Position numbers and translations under genes: made by a program | The notes under the pieces: model-generated | Seen by the model: only the letters and a program-made list of their open reading frames with translations | Told to the model about the DNA's origin: nothing | The model's database searches: none | Shown: positions 44,201 to 51,471 of the stretch, piece after piece | Numbering within the stretch: the stretch's first letter is position 1 | How the letters are laid out: the number at the start of each line of letters is the position of its first letter | Origin: Hyphomicrobiales bacterium | GTDB taxonomy: Bacteria > Pseudomonadota > Alphaproteobacteria > Rhizobiales > Rhizobiaceae | Length of the DNA stretch: 51,471 nt | Reading direction: 5' to 3' | Assembly (NCBI GenBank): GCA_900471605.1 | Contig: UCEY01000057.1 | Span: forward strand, 1-51,471

Positions 44201-44614
44201 GGGGGACATGTCGAAGGTCTTCAGGTAATCGGCGAGCGCCGGTCCCGGCGGCTCCGGCGTCATGTAGATCGACAGGTCCTCGACCAGTTCCGGCGGGTAG
44301 GCGAACGGCCATTTCGTCGCCTCTTCCTCGACGAAGAAATCGAAGGGATTGTAGACCGTCATGTCGGCGACGAGATCGACCTCGATCTTGAACTCGGTGA
44401 CCGGGTCGGGGAAGACGAAGCGGGCGAGATAGTTGCCGTAGGGATCCTGCTGCAGGTTCACGAAATGGTTGGACGGCGTCACCTTCAGCGAGTGGCTGAG
44501 CACCTTGGTGCGGGAATGGGCGGCCGGTTTGAGGCGGATGATCTGCGGTCCGAGACGGACGGGTTTGTCGTACATGTAGTGGGTAAGGTGGTAGATACTC
44601 GCCTTGATCGACAT
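41288..44614 (-). CDS. Transglutaminase / DUF2126 fusion protein
   Basis: 1108 residues starting MSIKASIYHLTHYMYDKPVR. Residues 1-290 form a transglutaminase (beta N-domain, then catalytic Cys in SAMGSCRDTSWLLVQILRHL, His in FTDLHAWCEVYLPGAGW and Asp in GLDPTSGLLTGE). The remaining about 800 residues are DUF2126 (VRLTMGGEPTFVSIDDFESG, GTGGGNHVVVGGANPNDSPF, VEFRGFEMPPNARMSLAQQL). The latter region has been linked by others to amide-forming ligase folds, which I recall but cannot verify. First gene of the operon. Start chosen by the family N-terminus with GGGGC before the ATG. Confidence 0.9.
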   Translation of the reverse strand: MSIKASIYHLTHYMYDKPVRLGPQIIRLKPAAHSRTKVLSHSLKVTPSNHFVNLQQDPYGNYLARFVFPDPVTEFKIEVDLVADMTVYNPFDFFVEEEATKWPFAYPPELVEDLSIYMTPEPPGPALADYLKTFDMSPGQPTVDMVVGINARLQKAIGYVIRMEPGVQTPEQTLTSAMGSCRDTSWLLVQILRHLGLAARFVSGYLIQLTPDLKALDGPSGTEVDFTDLHAWCEVYLPGAGWVGLDPTSGLLTGESHIPLAATPHYRNAAPISGGYFGEAETSFAFDMKVNRVAEHPRITKPFSDESWNALNDLGEQVDRVLHAQDVRLTMGGEPTFVSIDDFESGEWNTDAVGPTKREKADILIRRLRERFAPGGFLHYGQGKWYPGESLPRWTFSLYWRKDGRPIWSNPDLVAEEGRDYDIGEQDSEKLLTGIAAELGITPDMVVPAYEDPAEWIIKEGSLPDNVDPSNSKLKDPEERNRIARVFERGLTSPSGYVLPVQAWNAQASGKRWISEKWRTRRGRIFLVPGDSPVGYRLPLGTLPYISPSQFPYIHEADPSIPRKPLPDVIVPAGRAMPESSFKAGDAANPGRVEQTIGEIGGAVRTAISVEPRDGRLCVFMPPVERIEDYLELIAAAENAATALGLPVHIEGYAPPHDERINVIRVAPDPGVIEVNIHPAASWKETVGITTAIYEEARQSRLGADKFMIDGRHTGTGGGNHVVVGGANPNDSPFLRRPDLLKSLVLHWQRHPSLSYLFSGLFIGPTSQAPRIDEARHDSMYELEIALAQVPAPGQGVPPLPWLVDRLFRNLLTDVTGNTHRSEICIDKLFSPDGPTGRLGLVEFRGFEMPPNARMSLAQQLLVRALIARFWKNPLQGRFVRWGTALADRFMLPQYVWADFMDVLQDLRENGFDLRPEWFEAQLEFRFPFFGEVEYEGSKLELRQALEPWHVMGEQGAIGGTVRYVDSSVERLQVRLETTNPARYTVACNGRAVPLKGTGTSGVSVAGVRFKAWQPAAGLHPVLPVNTPLTFDIYDTWSGRSIGGCIYHVAHPGGRNYETFPVNGNEAEARRLARFEPWGHTAGSYALLAETPSPEFPLTLDLRRPQGV

Positions 44615-44774
44615 GCTGCCCCTTCGGCCGCCCCTCTGGCTGCCCTTGCCGGCCTTTCGTGGCCGGTCGATGATCGTTGCAAGGATTTTGTGCAATGCAC
44701 GAGAATAATGCAAGGCGGAATCCGGGCTTATCGAGATGCGGCAACACCGGCGAAATACGTAGGTTTTACCGATC

Positions 44775-45935
44775 TCAATCCAGCGTACGGCGGAACCGGC
44801 GGACCGCGATCAGCATGGCGACGGCCATCAGGCCGGCCAGCGCCAGCGTGTCATAGGCAAGGGTCTCGATACTGGCGCCCTTCAGCATCACCGCGCGGAC
44901 GATGCGGATATAGTGGGTGAGCGGCAGCGCCTCGCCGATCCACTGCGCCCAGTCGGGCATGCCGGCGAAGGGGAACATGAAACCGGAGAGAAGGATGTTC
45001 GGCAGGAAGAACATCATCGCCATCTGCATCGCTTGCAACTGGTTGGCGGCAATCGTCGAGAACGTGTAGCCGATCGACAGGTTGGTGACGACGAAGAGCG
45101 AGGTCGCCGCCGCCAGCGACACGGGATCGCCGAGGATCGGCACGCGAAAGACGAGGATGCCGACGCCGATGATGACGAGCGCCTGGATCAGGCCGATCAG
45201 CACGTAGGGCGCGATCTTGCCGAGCATGATTTCGAGCGGCTTGATCGGCATGGAGAGCAGGTTTTCCATCGTGCCGCGCTCCACCTCGCGGGTGACCGAA
45301 AGGGCGGTGAAGATCAGCAGCGTCATGGTCAGGATGGTGCCGAGCAGGCCGGGGACGATGTTGAGCGTCGAAGAGCCGGCCGGGTTGTAGCGGCGGTGCT
45401 GGACAATCTGGAAGGCGGGTTTCACCGGCTCGGTGAAGGCGACCTCGCGGTCGTTTTCGAGCGCGGTGGAGATGATGCCGGAGAGAGCGCCGAGCGCGGA
45501 GCTTGCGGCGACCGGGTCGGTGGCGTCGGCTGCGACCAGAAGCGAGGGAGAATCGCCGCGGCGCAGCGACCGTTCGAAACCATCGGGGATTTCGATGACG
45601 AACAGCGCCTCGCCGGATTGCAGCAGCGCATCCATGTCCTCGGCGCGGGTAATGACGGATCTGACCTCGAAGAAATCGGTATTCTTCAGCGCGGCGAGGA
45701 TGGAGCGGCCGACATCGCTGTTTTCGCGCATCAGCACGGCGGTCGGCAGGTTGTGCGGCGTGGTGTTGATCGCAAAGCCGAACAGGAAGAGCTGCATGAT
45801 CGGCAGCATGACCATGGTCGCGAGCGTGATCCGATCGCGGGTCATCTGGATGAATTCCTTGACCGTCATCGCCCAGAAGCGGCCGAAGGAGCCGCCATTT
45901 CCGTTGCCGTTCATGCTGCCTGGTCCCGGGGTCAT
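44775..45935 (-). CDS. ABC-2 type transporter permease
   Basis: 386 residues. The N-terminal cytoplasmic-membrane segment FWAMTVKEFIQMTRDRITLA is typical of YbhS/YbhR-class drug-export permeases. A large periplasmic loop follows (residues about 50-180), then five spans (LLGTILTMTLLIFTALSVTR; IALPYV-like IAPYVLIGLIQALVIIGVG; LPNILLSGFMFPFAGMPDWA). The PAGSSTLNIVPGLLGTILTM motif is characteristic. The start at 45935 overlaps the ATPase stop (ATGA). Pairs with the ATPase upstream and the HlyD protein in one operon. Confidence 0.9.
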   Translation of the reverse strand: MTPGPGSMNGNGNGGSFGRFWAMTVKEFIQMTRDRITLATMVMLPIMQLFLFGFAINTTPHNLPTAVLMRENSDVGRSILAALKNTDFFEVRSVITRAEDMDALLQSGEALFVIEIPDGFERSLRRGDSPSLLVAADATDPVAASSALGALSGIISTALENDREVAFTEPVKPAFQIVQHRRYNPAGSSTLNIVPGLLGTILTMTLLIFTALSVTREVERGTMENLLSMPIKPLEIMLGKIAPYVLIGLIQALVIIGVGILVFRVPILGDPVSLAAATSLFVVTNLSIGYTFSTIAANQLQAMQMAMMFFLPNILLSGFMFPFAGMPDWAQWIGEALPLTHYIRIVRAVMLKGASIETLAYDTLALAGLMAVAMLIAVRRFRRTLD

Positions 45936-46882
45936 TTGAAATTGTCCTCCGAGCGGCGCATCAGGTCGATGAAGGCGTCCTCGAGCGTCGGCTCGCCCTT
46001 TTCCCACTTGAGACCGGGCTTTTCGCGATAGGGGGCGACTGCCTGTTCCAGGGCGGCGGCATCGCGGCCGGCGACATGCAGGCTGGTGCCGAAGGGGGCG
46101 ATCATGTCGATGCCGGGCCGGTTTTCGAGTTCGGTTTGCAGATGGTGGACATCCGGGCCGGAGACCGTGAAGGTGACGAGGCCGGTGCCGGCGATCACTT
46201 CGTCCACCGTGCCTTCGGCGAGCAGTTTTCCATAGGCGATATAGGCGATCTCGTGGCAGCGCTCGGCCTCGTCCATGTAATGGGTGGAGACGAGCACCGA
46301 GAGGCCGTCGGCGGCAAGCGCGTGGATCTCGTTCCAGAAATCGCGCCGCGCCTTCGGATCGACGCCGGCGGTCGGCTCGTCGAGGAGGAGGAGCGCGGGT
46401 TCGGGCAGAATGCAGGCGCCGAGGGCGAGGCGCTGTTTCCAGCCGCCGGACAATTCGCCGGCCAGCTGTTTCTCGCGGCCCTTGAGGCCGAGGCGCTCGA
46501 TCGCGGCACTCGCCTTGCCGCGTGGGTCGGAGAGGCCGTAGACGCGGGCGACGAATTCGAGGTTTTCGCGGATGGAGAGATCCTGGTAGAGCGAGAATTT
46601 CTGGGTCATGTAGCCGACCCGGCGGCGGATGCGGTCGCTTTCGGTCAGGATGTCGAAGCCGAGGCAGGTGCCGTCGCCGCTGTCGGGCGTCAGGAGGCCG
46701 CAGAGCATGCGGATGGTGGTGGTCTTGCCGGAGCCGTTGGGACCGAGAAAGCCGTGGATGCGGCCCTTCTTCACCGACATCGAGACATCGTCGACCACCT
46801 TGCGGCCGCCAAAGCTCTTGGTGAGGTGATGGACGTCGATCACCGTTTCGCGGGCATCGACTTCGTAGGTTTCGGCGGTCAT
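45932..46882 (-). CDS. ABC transporter ATP-binding protein (ABC-2 exporter)
   Basis: 316 residues. Walker A GPNGSGKTTTIRM (about residue 50), Q-loop region YMTQKFSLYQDLSIRENLEF, signature LSGGWKQRLALGACI, Walker B LLLLDEPTAGVDP and H-loop STHYMDEAERC are all intact. C-terminal residues 225-316 form the extra domain of drug-export ATPases. The start at 46882 (MTAETYEV) overlaps the HlyD stop by 4 bp. Energises the permease encoded immediately downstream. Confidence 0.95.
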   Translation of the reverse strand: MTAETYEVDARETVIDVHHLTKSFGGRKVVDDVSMSVKKGRIHGFLGPNGSGKTTTIRMLCGLLTPDSGDGTCLGFDILTESDRIRRRVGYMTQKFSLYQDLSIRENLEFVARVYGLSDPRGKASAAIERLGLKGREKQLAGELSGGWKQRLALGACILPEPALLLLDEPTAGVDPKARRDFWNEIHALAADGLSVLVSTHYMDEAERCHEIAYIAYGKLLAEGTVDEVIAGTGLVTFTVSGPDVHHLQTELENRPGIDMIAPFGTSLHVAGRDAAALEQAVAPYREKPGLKWEKGEPTLEDAFIDLMRRSEDNFK

Positions 46883-47844
46883 GGGCGTGGTCCGGGCACG
46901 ACATCGACCGGCTGGCCGGGGCGGAGCGCCCTCGGGTCTGATGGAATCGCTTCGACGCGATAGACCAGTTTTGCGCGCTCCTCGAGGCTGTAGATTTCCG
47001 GCGGGGTGTATTCCGCGTCTTTGGCGATGAAGCTGACCTTGGCATCCGCCGGCCGGCAGGCGTCGCATGTGATGCGGACCGGCTGGCCGAGCGACAATCT
47101 GGCGATCTCGGTTTCCGGCACGAAGAAGCGGATACGGAGGTTTTCGGGCGGCAGGAGGGCAACAACCGGCCGGCCGGCCGGGATGACCTCGCCGATGCGG
47201 TAGTAGAGCGTCTCGATGCTGCCGGCGGCCGGTGCCGAAACCGAGCGGCGGGCAAGGGCGGCCTCGGCCGAGGCAAGTTCGGCTCTCGCGGCGGCGACCG
47301 TTTCGCGTGCCTGGCGCAGCGTTTCGTCACGGGCAGGCAGCGCCGCGAGGACGATCTGGCTGCGGACATTGTCGAGGGCGGCGCGGTTGGCTGCTTCGGT
47401 GGCGGTGGCGGTGTCGAGATTGGCGCGGGTCGCGGTGCCGCGCTCCACAAGAACCCGGGTGCGGTCGAGATCCTGTTCGGCAAGCTCCAGCCGGGCGGAG
47501 GCTTCCCGCTCGGAGGCACGCAGCACGTCGATTTCTTCCGGGCGCTTCTGCGCGGCCTCGGAAAGATCGAGCGCAGCCTGCGACTGGGCAAGGGCGGCGC
47601 GTGCCGCGGTGACCGCCGCCTCTTCGCTGGAGGCGTCGAGCCTGAAGAGTGGCGTTCCGGCCTCGATCGCCTGGCCTTCGGCGACATCAAGCTTTGTCAG
47701 GCGGCCGATGGTCTCGGTGCCGATGAACAGCGTGTCGGCCTCGATCCAGCCCTGATAGGGGCGTGGCGCGCGATCGGCGAAAATGAAGGGCAGGGCGGCG
47801 AGGGCGGCGCCTGCGAGGATCAGGATGACGAGGATGCGTCTCAT
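46879..47844 (-). CDS. HlyD-family membrane fusion / periplasmic adaptor protein
   Basis: 321 residues. An N-terminal signal anchor (RRILVILILAGAALAALPFI) is followed by the lipoyl-like half-motif GRLTKLDVAEGQAIEAGTPL, a long coiled coil rich in Ala/Glu/Arg (residues about 75-190) and the second half SAPAAGSIETLYYRIGEVIP AGRPVV. The beta-barrel segment LRIRFFVPETEIARLSLGQP ends it. It bridges the ABC-2 pump to an outer-membrane channel, which is not encoded here. Its start overlaps the tetR stop by 4 bp. Confidence 0.92.
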   Translation of the reverse strand: MRRILVILILAGAALAALPFIFADRAPRPYQGWIEADTLFIGTETIGRLTKLDVAEGQAIEAGTPLFRLDASSEEAAVTAARAALAQSQAALDLSEAAQKRPEEIDVLRASEREASARLELAEQDLDRTRVLVERGTATRANLDTATATEAANRAALDNVRSQIVLAALPARDETLRQARETVAAARAELASAEAALARRSVSAPAAGSIETLYYRIGEVIPAGRPVVALLPPENLRIRFFVPETEIARLSLGQPVRITCDACRPADAKVSFIAKDAEYTPPEIYSLEERAKLVYRVEAIPSDPRALRPGQPVDVVPGPRP

Positions 47845-48461
47845 GGTGCGCTCCCCTCCGGCACGAACAGGGTATCGAGGAAGGTGTCGAAGAGCTTTTG
47901 GGTGTCGAGATGCTCATAAGGTTCGAACAGCGTCGTCCAGATGATCGAGAGCAGCGCCGGCGACATGACGATCTGCGGCATTTCGGCCAGCGCCGTATTG
48001 CGCAATTCGCCGCGATCAGCCGCCCGCTTCAGGAGGATGCGCAACACGCCAAGGCCCTTGGAGATGATCTCACGGTGGTAAAATTCCGTGACGCCCGGAA
48101 ACATCGGGCCCTCGGCCAGAATCAGCCGAAGAAGATGACGGCGCTCGGTCTCCAGCACCTCGCGCTTGAAGAGGGTGTAGAACATCGAGATGGCGAAACG
48201 CGGCGGGATCGCCTGGTTGGCGGCCAGCCCGTCGATCTGGCCGAGGATCGGCGAGGCGATGCCGGAGACGAGTTCGGTGAACAGCGCCTCCTTGTCGGGG
48301 AAATGCAGGTAGACGGTGCCCTTGGCTATGCCCGCGCGAACAGCGACATCCTCCATGCGGGTGGCGGCGAAACCGCGTTCGGAAAAACAGGCGAAGGCGG
48401 CGGCCAGGATTTCCGTCCGGCGCTGCTGCGGATCGCGTCTTTCTCTTTTCTTCTCGGTCAT
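47841..48461 (-). CDS. TetR-family transcriptional repressor
   Basis: 206 residues. Starts MTEKKRERRDPQQRRTEILA with the helix-turn-helix FSERGFAATRMEDVAVRAGI AKGTVYLHFPDKEALF at residues about 25-60. The C-terminal ligand domain is variable, with QIVMSPALLSIIWTTLFEPY E. First gene of the tetR-hlyD-ATPase-permease operon, with every junction an ATGA overlap, so it most likely represses its own efflux operon until a ligand binds. The palindrome at 48477-48496 lies 15 bp before the ATG. The start at 48461 is preferred to the upstream extension to 48521, which would run through the operator. Confidence 0.9.
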   Translation of the reverse strand: MTEKKRERRDPQQRRTEILAAAFACFSERGFAATRMEDVAVRAGIAKGTVYLHFPDKEALFTELVSGIASPILGQIDGLAANQAIPPRFAISMFYTLFKREVLETERRHLLRLILAEGPMFPGVTEFYHREIISKGLGVLRILLKRAADRGELRNTALAEMPQIVMSPALLSIIWTTLFEPYEHLDTQKLFDTFLDTLFVPEGSAP

Positions 48462-48476
48462 GGCGGGCTCACATTT

Positions 48477-48496
48477 ATGACTGACTGGTCGGTCAT
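48477..48496. promoter_or_regulatory. Probable TetR operator
   Basis: ATGACTGACT (48477-48486) faces GGTCGGTCAT (48487-48496). Eight of ten positions are symmetric in the form ATGACYGACY/RGTCRGTCAT. It resembles operators of AcrR/TetR drug-pump repressors. It overlaps where the promoter of the tetR operon should be. Confidence 0.65.
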
Positions 48497-48576
48497 TAAC
48501 ATATAGGCGCGGAAATAGCAACGGTTTAGCGGGACGTAGAAGCTGCGGGAGAGGCGAAGCCTCGGCGGCGGGGAGC

Positions 48577-48768
48577 TTAGAACGCCTCGGGAAAAATCGC
48601 CGCTATTGCCGTCCCGAAGATGAAGGCGAGGATGATCGCCATCAGTCCGATCGTGCCGGTTCTGTCCCCCATGTTGAAACTGCCGAACATGAGGTGCCGC
48701 GAAATAATTCCGGCGACTGCGATGAACATCACAAAGGCATGCAATGCTATCTTTTGGCCGATCGTCAT
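48577..48768 (-). CDS. Hypothetical 63-residue membrane protein
   Basis: MTIGQKIALHAFVMFIAVAG, IISRHLMFGSFNMGDRTGTI, GLMAIILAFIFGTAIAAIFP EAF: two membrane spans with a short polar loop. A run of G residues (the CCCCCC of the plus strand near 48775) serves as a ribosome site before the ATG at 48768. Divergent from the ABC-type transporter at 48968 across a 199-bp gap containing ATGACG/CGTCAT (48806-48830). Function unknown. Confidence 0.55.
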   Translation of the reverse strand: MTIGQKIALHAFVMFIAVAGIISRHLMFGSFNMGDRTGTIGLMAIILAFIFGTAIAAIFPEAF

Positions 48769-48967
48769 ATTGGTCCCCCCCAGCCGAACGGTGGATCGTG
48801 ACTGTATGACGTTGACGAATTGACCGTCATTCGGGATCGAAATGCTGAGCGGCGTGCGGATCGACGATTGCGCCACCATATAAACCACGTCCGACCCTTC
48901 AGGCTGCGCAAGCCGCAAACGCATGCTAAGTTCGGATCGACGAGGGTGATTGTAGGAGTCGCAGTAG

Positions 48968-50746
48968 ATGTCGCAGAATTCCGAAGGCGTAGTGCCGGCC
49001 TTCGAGCTTTCCCTGGGTGGCCAGCTCCGCATGATGGGCGGGGCATTCTGGAATGCGCCGGTGCGCAATCGCGTCCTGGTGCTGACGGCGGCGCTGCTTC
49101 TGGTCATCTTCGCGACGACCTATGCGACTTACCGGCTGAACGAGTGGAACGGACCGTTCTACGATGCGCTCGAACGTCGCGACATGCCGGAATTCCTAAA
49201 CCAGCTCGTCATTTTCGGCGTCATCGCCTTTTCGCTGACCCTGCTCAACGTCGTCCAGCAGTGGCTGAACCAGATCACGGCGATGCGGATGCGCGAGGGG
49301 CTGGCGCGCGATCTCGCCGACGTCTGGCTGAAGCCTGGCCGGGCGCTGAAACTCGCCGGGGCCGGCACGATCGCCAGCAATCCCGACCAGCGGCTGCACG
49401 AGGACACGCGCATCCTGGCGGAAAACACCACGGCGCTGGCGATCGGCCTCGTCAATTCCACCATCCTGCTGGCAAGCTTCATCGGTGTGCTCTGGGCGAT
49501 CTCGTCGGATTTCGTCTTCCATCTCGCCGGCCGCACCATTTCGATCCCCGGCTACATGGTATGGGCGACGGTCCTCTACGCGCTCCTCGGTTCTGTGCTC
49601 AGCAACGTGGTCGGCAACCTGTTGCCGCGGCTCAATGCCGAGCGCTACGCGCGCGAAGCGGACCTGCGCGCAGCCCTGGTGCGGGCCAACGAGAACCTGA
49701 AACCGATTGCGCTGGCGCGCGGCGAGGCGAACGAGCTCACCCGCGTGCATTTCGCGATCGACGGGGTGCTGGGCATGCTGCGCAAGCTCGCCTGGGCGCT
49801 CGCCAATCTCACCTGGGTGTCGGCCGGGTTCGGCTGGCTGGCCCTGGTGGCGCCGATCATCATCGCCTCGCCGATGTATTTTTCCGGCGAGCTTTCCTTC
49901 GGCGGACTGATGATGGCGGTCGGCGCCTTCAACCAGGTCAACCAGGCGCTGCGCTGGTATGTCGTCAATTTCAGCGTCATCGCCGACTGGCGGGCGACGC
50001 TGAACCGCGTTTCCTCCTTTCGCAATGCGCTGCTCGCCATGGACAGTCCGGCCGAGGGGGGCGAGGTGATCGCCTATCGCGAGGCGCCGGCCGGCCAGGG
50101 CATCAGCCTTTGCGGGATCACGGTTCATGGCGATCCCGAGCTGGCCGGGGCGGGACACGGTGTGCGCGTCGTGGAAGGCGATTGCCGGATCAAACCGGGC
50201 GAGCGGGTGATGATCAACGGCGATCCTGGCGCCGACAGGCACCTGTTCTTCCAGGCGCTGGCCGGCATCTGGCCCTGGGGGCGCGGCGAGATCGGCTTGC
50301 CGCCGGTGAGCAGCATGATCCTGATGCCGCAGGACGGATACCTGCCGACGGCGACGCTGCGCGAGGTGATGACCTATCCGGCGGGGCTTGCCGGCGTCGA
50401 CGACAGGGCGCTGACGCAAGCGTTGGAAAAGGTCGGGCTCGGCCGTCTGGTGCACAGGCTGGACGAGGTAGAGCGCTGGGACCGGCTGCTCGACAAGGAC
50501 GAGGAAGCGTCGCTCGCGATCGCCAACGCGGCGCTGCGGAAGCCGGAATGGCTGATCATGGACGACGTGCTGGAAGGCCTCGAGCCGGAAACCCAGGATC
50601 GGCTGCTGGACGTGCTCAGCCGTCTCGATGGGATGACGCTCATCTATATCGGCCGTTCGGAAGCGTTTCGCGACAAGTTCTCGCCGCGGCTCTTCCATCT
50701 GTCGCCGCTCCAGATGCATACGGAAAAGAAGACGGAAGAGGCATGA
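48968..50746 (+). CDS. SbmA/BacA-YddA-class ABC transporter with degenerate ATPase domain
   Basis: 592 residues. Membrane half (residues 1-350): NEWNGPFYDALERRDMPEFL, RWYVVNFSVIADWRATLNRV and about six spans, as in the SbmA/BacA and ABC_membrane_2 families (peptide or fatty-acid import). The NBD (residues about 365-580) has lost most ATPase residues. Walker A is NGDPGADRHLFF with no GK-T/S lysine, the signature is LDKDEEASLAIANAAL, Walker B ends LIMDD rather than DE, and the H-loop reads IGRSEA. The Q-loop (LMPQDGYLPTATLREVM) is kept. It may transport without ATP hydrolysis, like proton-driven SbmA. Start at 48968 follows TAGGAG. The DUF1003 gene starts 1 bp later. Confidence 0.85.
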   Translation: MSQNSEGVVPAFELSLGGQLRMMGGAFWNAPVRNRVLVLTAALLLVIFATTYATYRLNEWNGPFYDALERRDMPEFLNQLVIFGVIAFSLTLLNVVQQWLNQITAMRMREGLARDLADVWLKPGRALKLAGAGTIASNPDQRLHEDTRILAENTTALAIGLVNSTILLASFIGVLWAISSDFVFHLAGRTISIPGYMVWATVLYALLGSVLSNVVGNLLPRLNAERYAREADLRAALVRANENLKPIALARGEANELTRVHFAIDGVLGMLRKLAWALANLTWVSAGFGWLALVAPIIIASPMYFSGELSFGGLMMAVGAFNQVNQALRWYVVNFSVIADWRATLNRVSSFRNALLAMDSPAEGGEVIAYREAPAGQGISLCGITVHGDPELAGAGHGVRVVEGDCRIKPGERVMINGDPGADRHLFFQALAGIWPWGRGEIGLPPVSSMILMPQDGYLPTATLREVMTYPAGLAGVDDRALTQALEKVGLGRLVHRLDEVERWDRLLDKDEEASLAIANAALRKPEWLIMDDVLEGLEPETQDRLLDVLSRLDGMTLIYIGRSEAFRDKFSPRLFHLSPLQMHTEKKTEEA

Positions 50747-50747
50747 A

Positions 50748-51470
50748 ATGAGCAGGCATCTGGCCTCCACCAAGACCGGACAATGCATCATCTGCGGCCG
50801 CACCTTTCCGTTGTCGAGACTGCACAGGACCGGATATCTGCGACCGCACCTTGCCGAGATGATCGTCGAGGAGGTGAAGGGTTGCGATGAGAACAGCCTG
50901 ATCTGCGACGAGGATCTTGCGCGCTTCCGACGCCGTTACGTGGAAAGGCTGCTCGACGAGGAGCGAGGCGAGCTTTCCGAACTCGACAAGCAGGTGCTCG
51001 ACAGTTTCGAGAAGGGCGCCTCGACCGTGCAGACGAGCGCTGCGAACCTGCTCGAGCGCAGTCCCACCTTCGGCGAACGGGTGGCCGACAAGGTCGCTGC
51101 CTTCGGCGGTTCCTGGACGTTCATCCTGAGTTTCCTCGGCGTGCTGGTCGTCTGGATGGGGATCAACGTCGTCGGCCTGTTCGCACAGCCTTTCGACCCT
51201 TATCCGTTCATCCTCCTCAATCTGGTGCTCTCATGCCTTGCGGCGCTGCAAGCGCCGGTCATCATGATGAGCCAGCGGCGGCAGGAGGAGAAGGACCGGA
51301 TGCGCTCCGAGAACGACTACATGATCAACCTGCGCGCCGAACTGGAAATCCGCCAGCTCCACGAAAAGATCGACCACCAGATGGCGCATCAATGGGAGCG
51401 GCTGGCGGAAATGCAGCAGATCCAGATCGAGCTTCTGGAAAGGCATGGGGGCGGGCGGGAGAGCCGGTAG
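50748..51470 (+). CDS. DUF1003 membrane protein with N-terminal zinc-ribbon-like motif
   Basis: 240 residues, complete to the stop at the window end. N-terminal CIICGRTFPLSRLHRTGYLR with CDEN/CDED cysteines about 30 residues on suggests a small metal site. Residues about 110-170 are the DUF1003 double membrane span (ADKVAAFGGSWTFILSFLGV, LLNLVLSCLAALQAPVIMM). A C-terminal coiled coil follows (EEKDRMRSENDYMINLRAEL EIRQLHEKIDHQMAHQWERL). Function unknown; it is separated from the transporter gene by one base and so translationally coupled to it. Confidence 0.88.
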   Translation: MSRHLASTKTGQCIICGRTFPLSRLHRTGYLRPHLAEMIVEEVKGCDENSLICDEDLARFRRRYVERLLDEERGELSELDKQVLDSFEKGASTVQTSAANLLERSPTFGERVADKVAAFGGSWTFILSFLGVLVVWMGINVVGLFAQPFDPYPFILLNLVLSCLAALQAPVIMMSQRRQEEKDRMRSENDYMINLRAELEIRQLHEKIDHQMAHQWERLAEMQQIQIELLERHGGGRESR

Positions 51471-51471
51471 G

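Noticed and set aside
41087..44920. 1277-residue plus-strand frame opposite the DUF2126 gene
   Set aside because: Shadow frame created by third-position GC; the minus strand carries catalytic motifs of real families.
44775..47690. 971-residue minus-strand frame spanning ATPase and permease
   Set aside because: Its N-terminal two thirds are a wrong-frame reading of the HlyD and ATPase genes. Only its C-terminal 386 residues are real (the permease).

Overview
The window is GC-rich DNA with long same-strand gene runs and many 1-8 bp gene overlaps. It reads as a chromosome-like segment of an alphaproteobacterium, most likely Rhizobiaceae. The pointers are the glgP-glgB-glgC-glgA-pgm-glgX order, an aa3-oxidase subunit IV gene beside a split-alpha transhydrogenase operon, a soxBDAG operon, a NodN-like hydratase and two CtrA-type boxes (TTAA-N7-TTAA). 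This assignment rests on protein and synteny recognition only. I see no rRNA, tRNA, IS element, phage or CRISPR array.

Layout. 1-2665: a truncated creatininase-family gene divergent from a MarR regulator, a LacI-type regulator, and a convergent class-I glutamine amidotransferase. 2962-6549: a TRAP dicarboxylate/keto-acid type transporter split into a forward receptor gene and a reverse dctQ-dctM pair. The gap between them holds a strongly structured, probably transcribed RNA element. 6857-10115: a membrane GGDEF/EAL protein and a FeeM-like N-acyltransferase behind two CtrA-type boxes. 10313-13716: cytochrome aa3 subunit IV and pntAA-pntAB-pntB. 13811-16972: a small hypothetical gene, two alpha/beta-hydrolases, a TPR lipoprotein and rpsU. 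17429-22567: heterotetrameric sarcosine oxidase soxBDAG behind a perfect 12-bp inverted repeat. 22633-24862: small membrane proteins, a DUF2332-type protein and a NodN-like hydratase.

24996-36354 is the glycogen operon, read leftwards from glgP. It contains synthesis (glgC, glgA, glgB), degradation (glgP, glgX) and phosphoglucomutase, with an extra 87-residue gene between pgm and glgX. 36555-37856 is a lone TadG-like von Willebrand protein with a palindrome in its leader. 37987-44614 is a three-gene operon encoding a DUF2126/transglutaminase protein, a circularly permuted ATP-grasp/alpha-E fusion and a second transglutaminase. It is a predicted peptide-ligase/peptidase system of unknown product. 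44775-48461 is a TetR-controlled ABC-2 efflux operon whose three junctions are all ATGA overlaps. 48577-51470 holds a small membrane protein, an ABC-type transporter of the SbmA/BacA-YddA class whose ATPase motifs have decayed, and a DUF1003 protein.

The observations most worth following are the structured RNA at about 4198-4375, the ATPase-dead ABC transporter, the amidoligase-like operon, the CtrA boxes in front of the FeeM-like gene, and several perfect palindromes in front of regulators or operons (sox, tadG-like, tetR, lacI-like).
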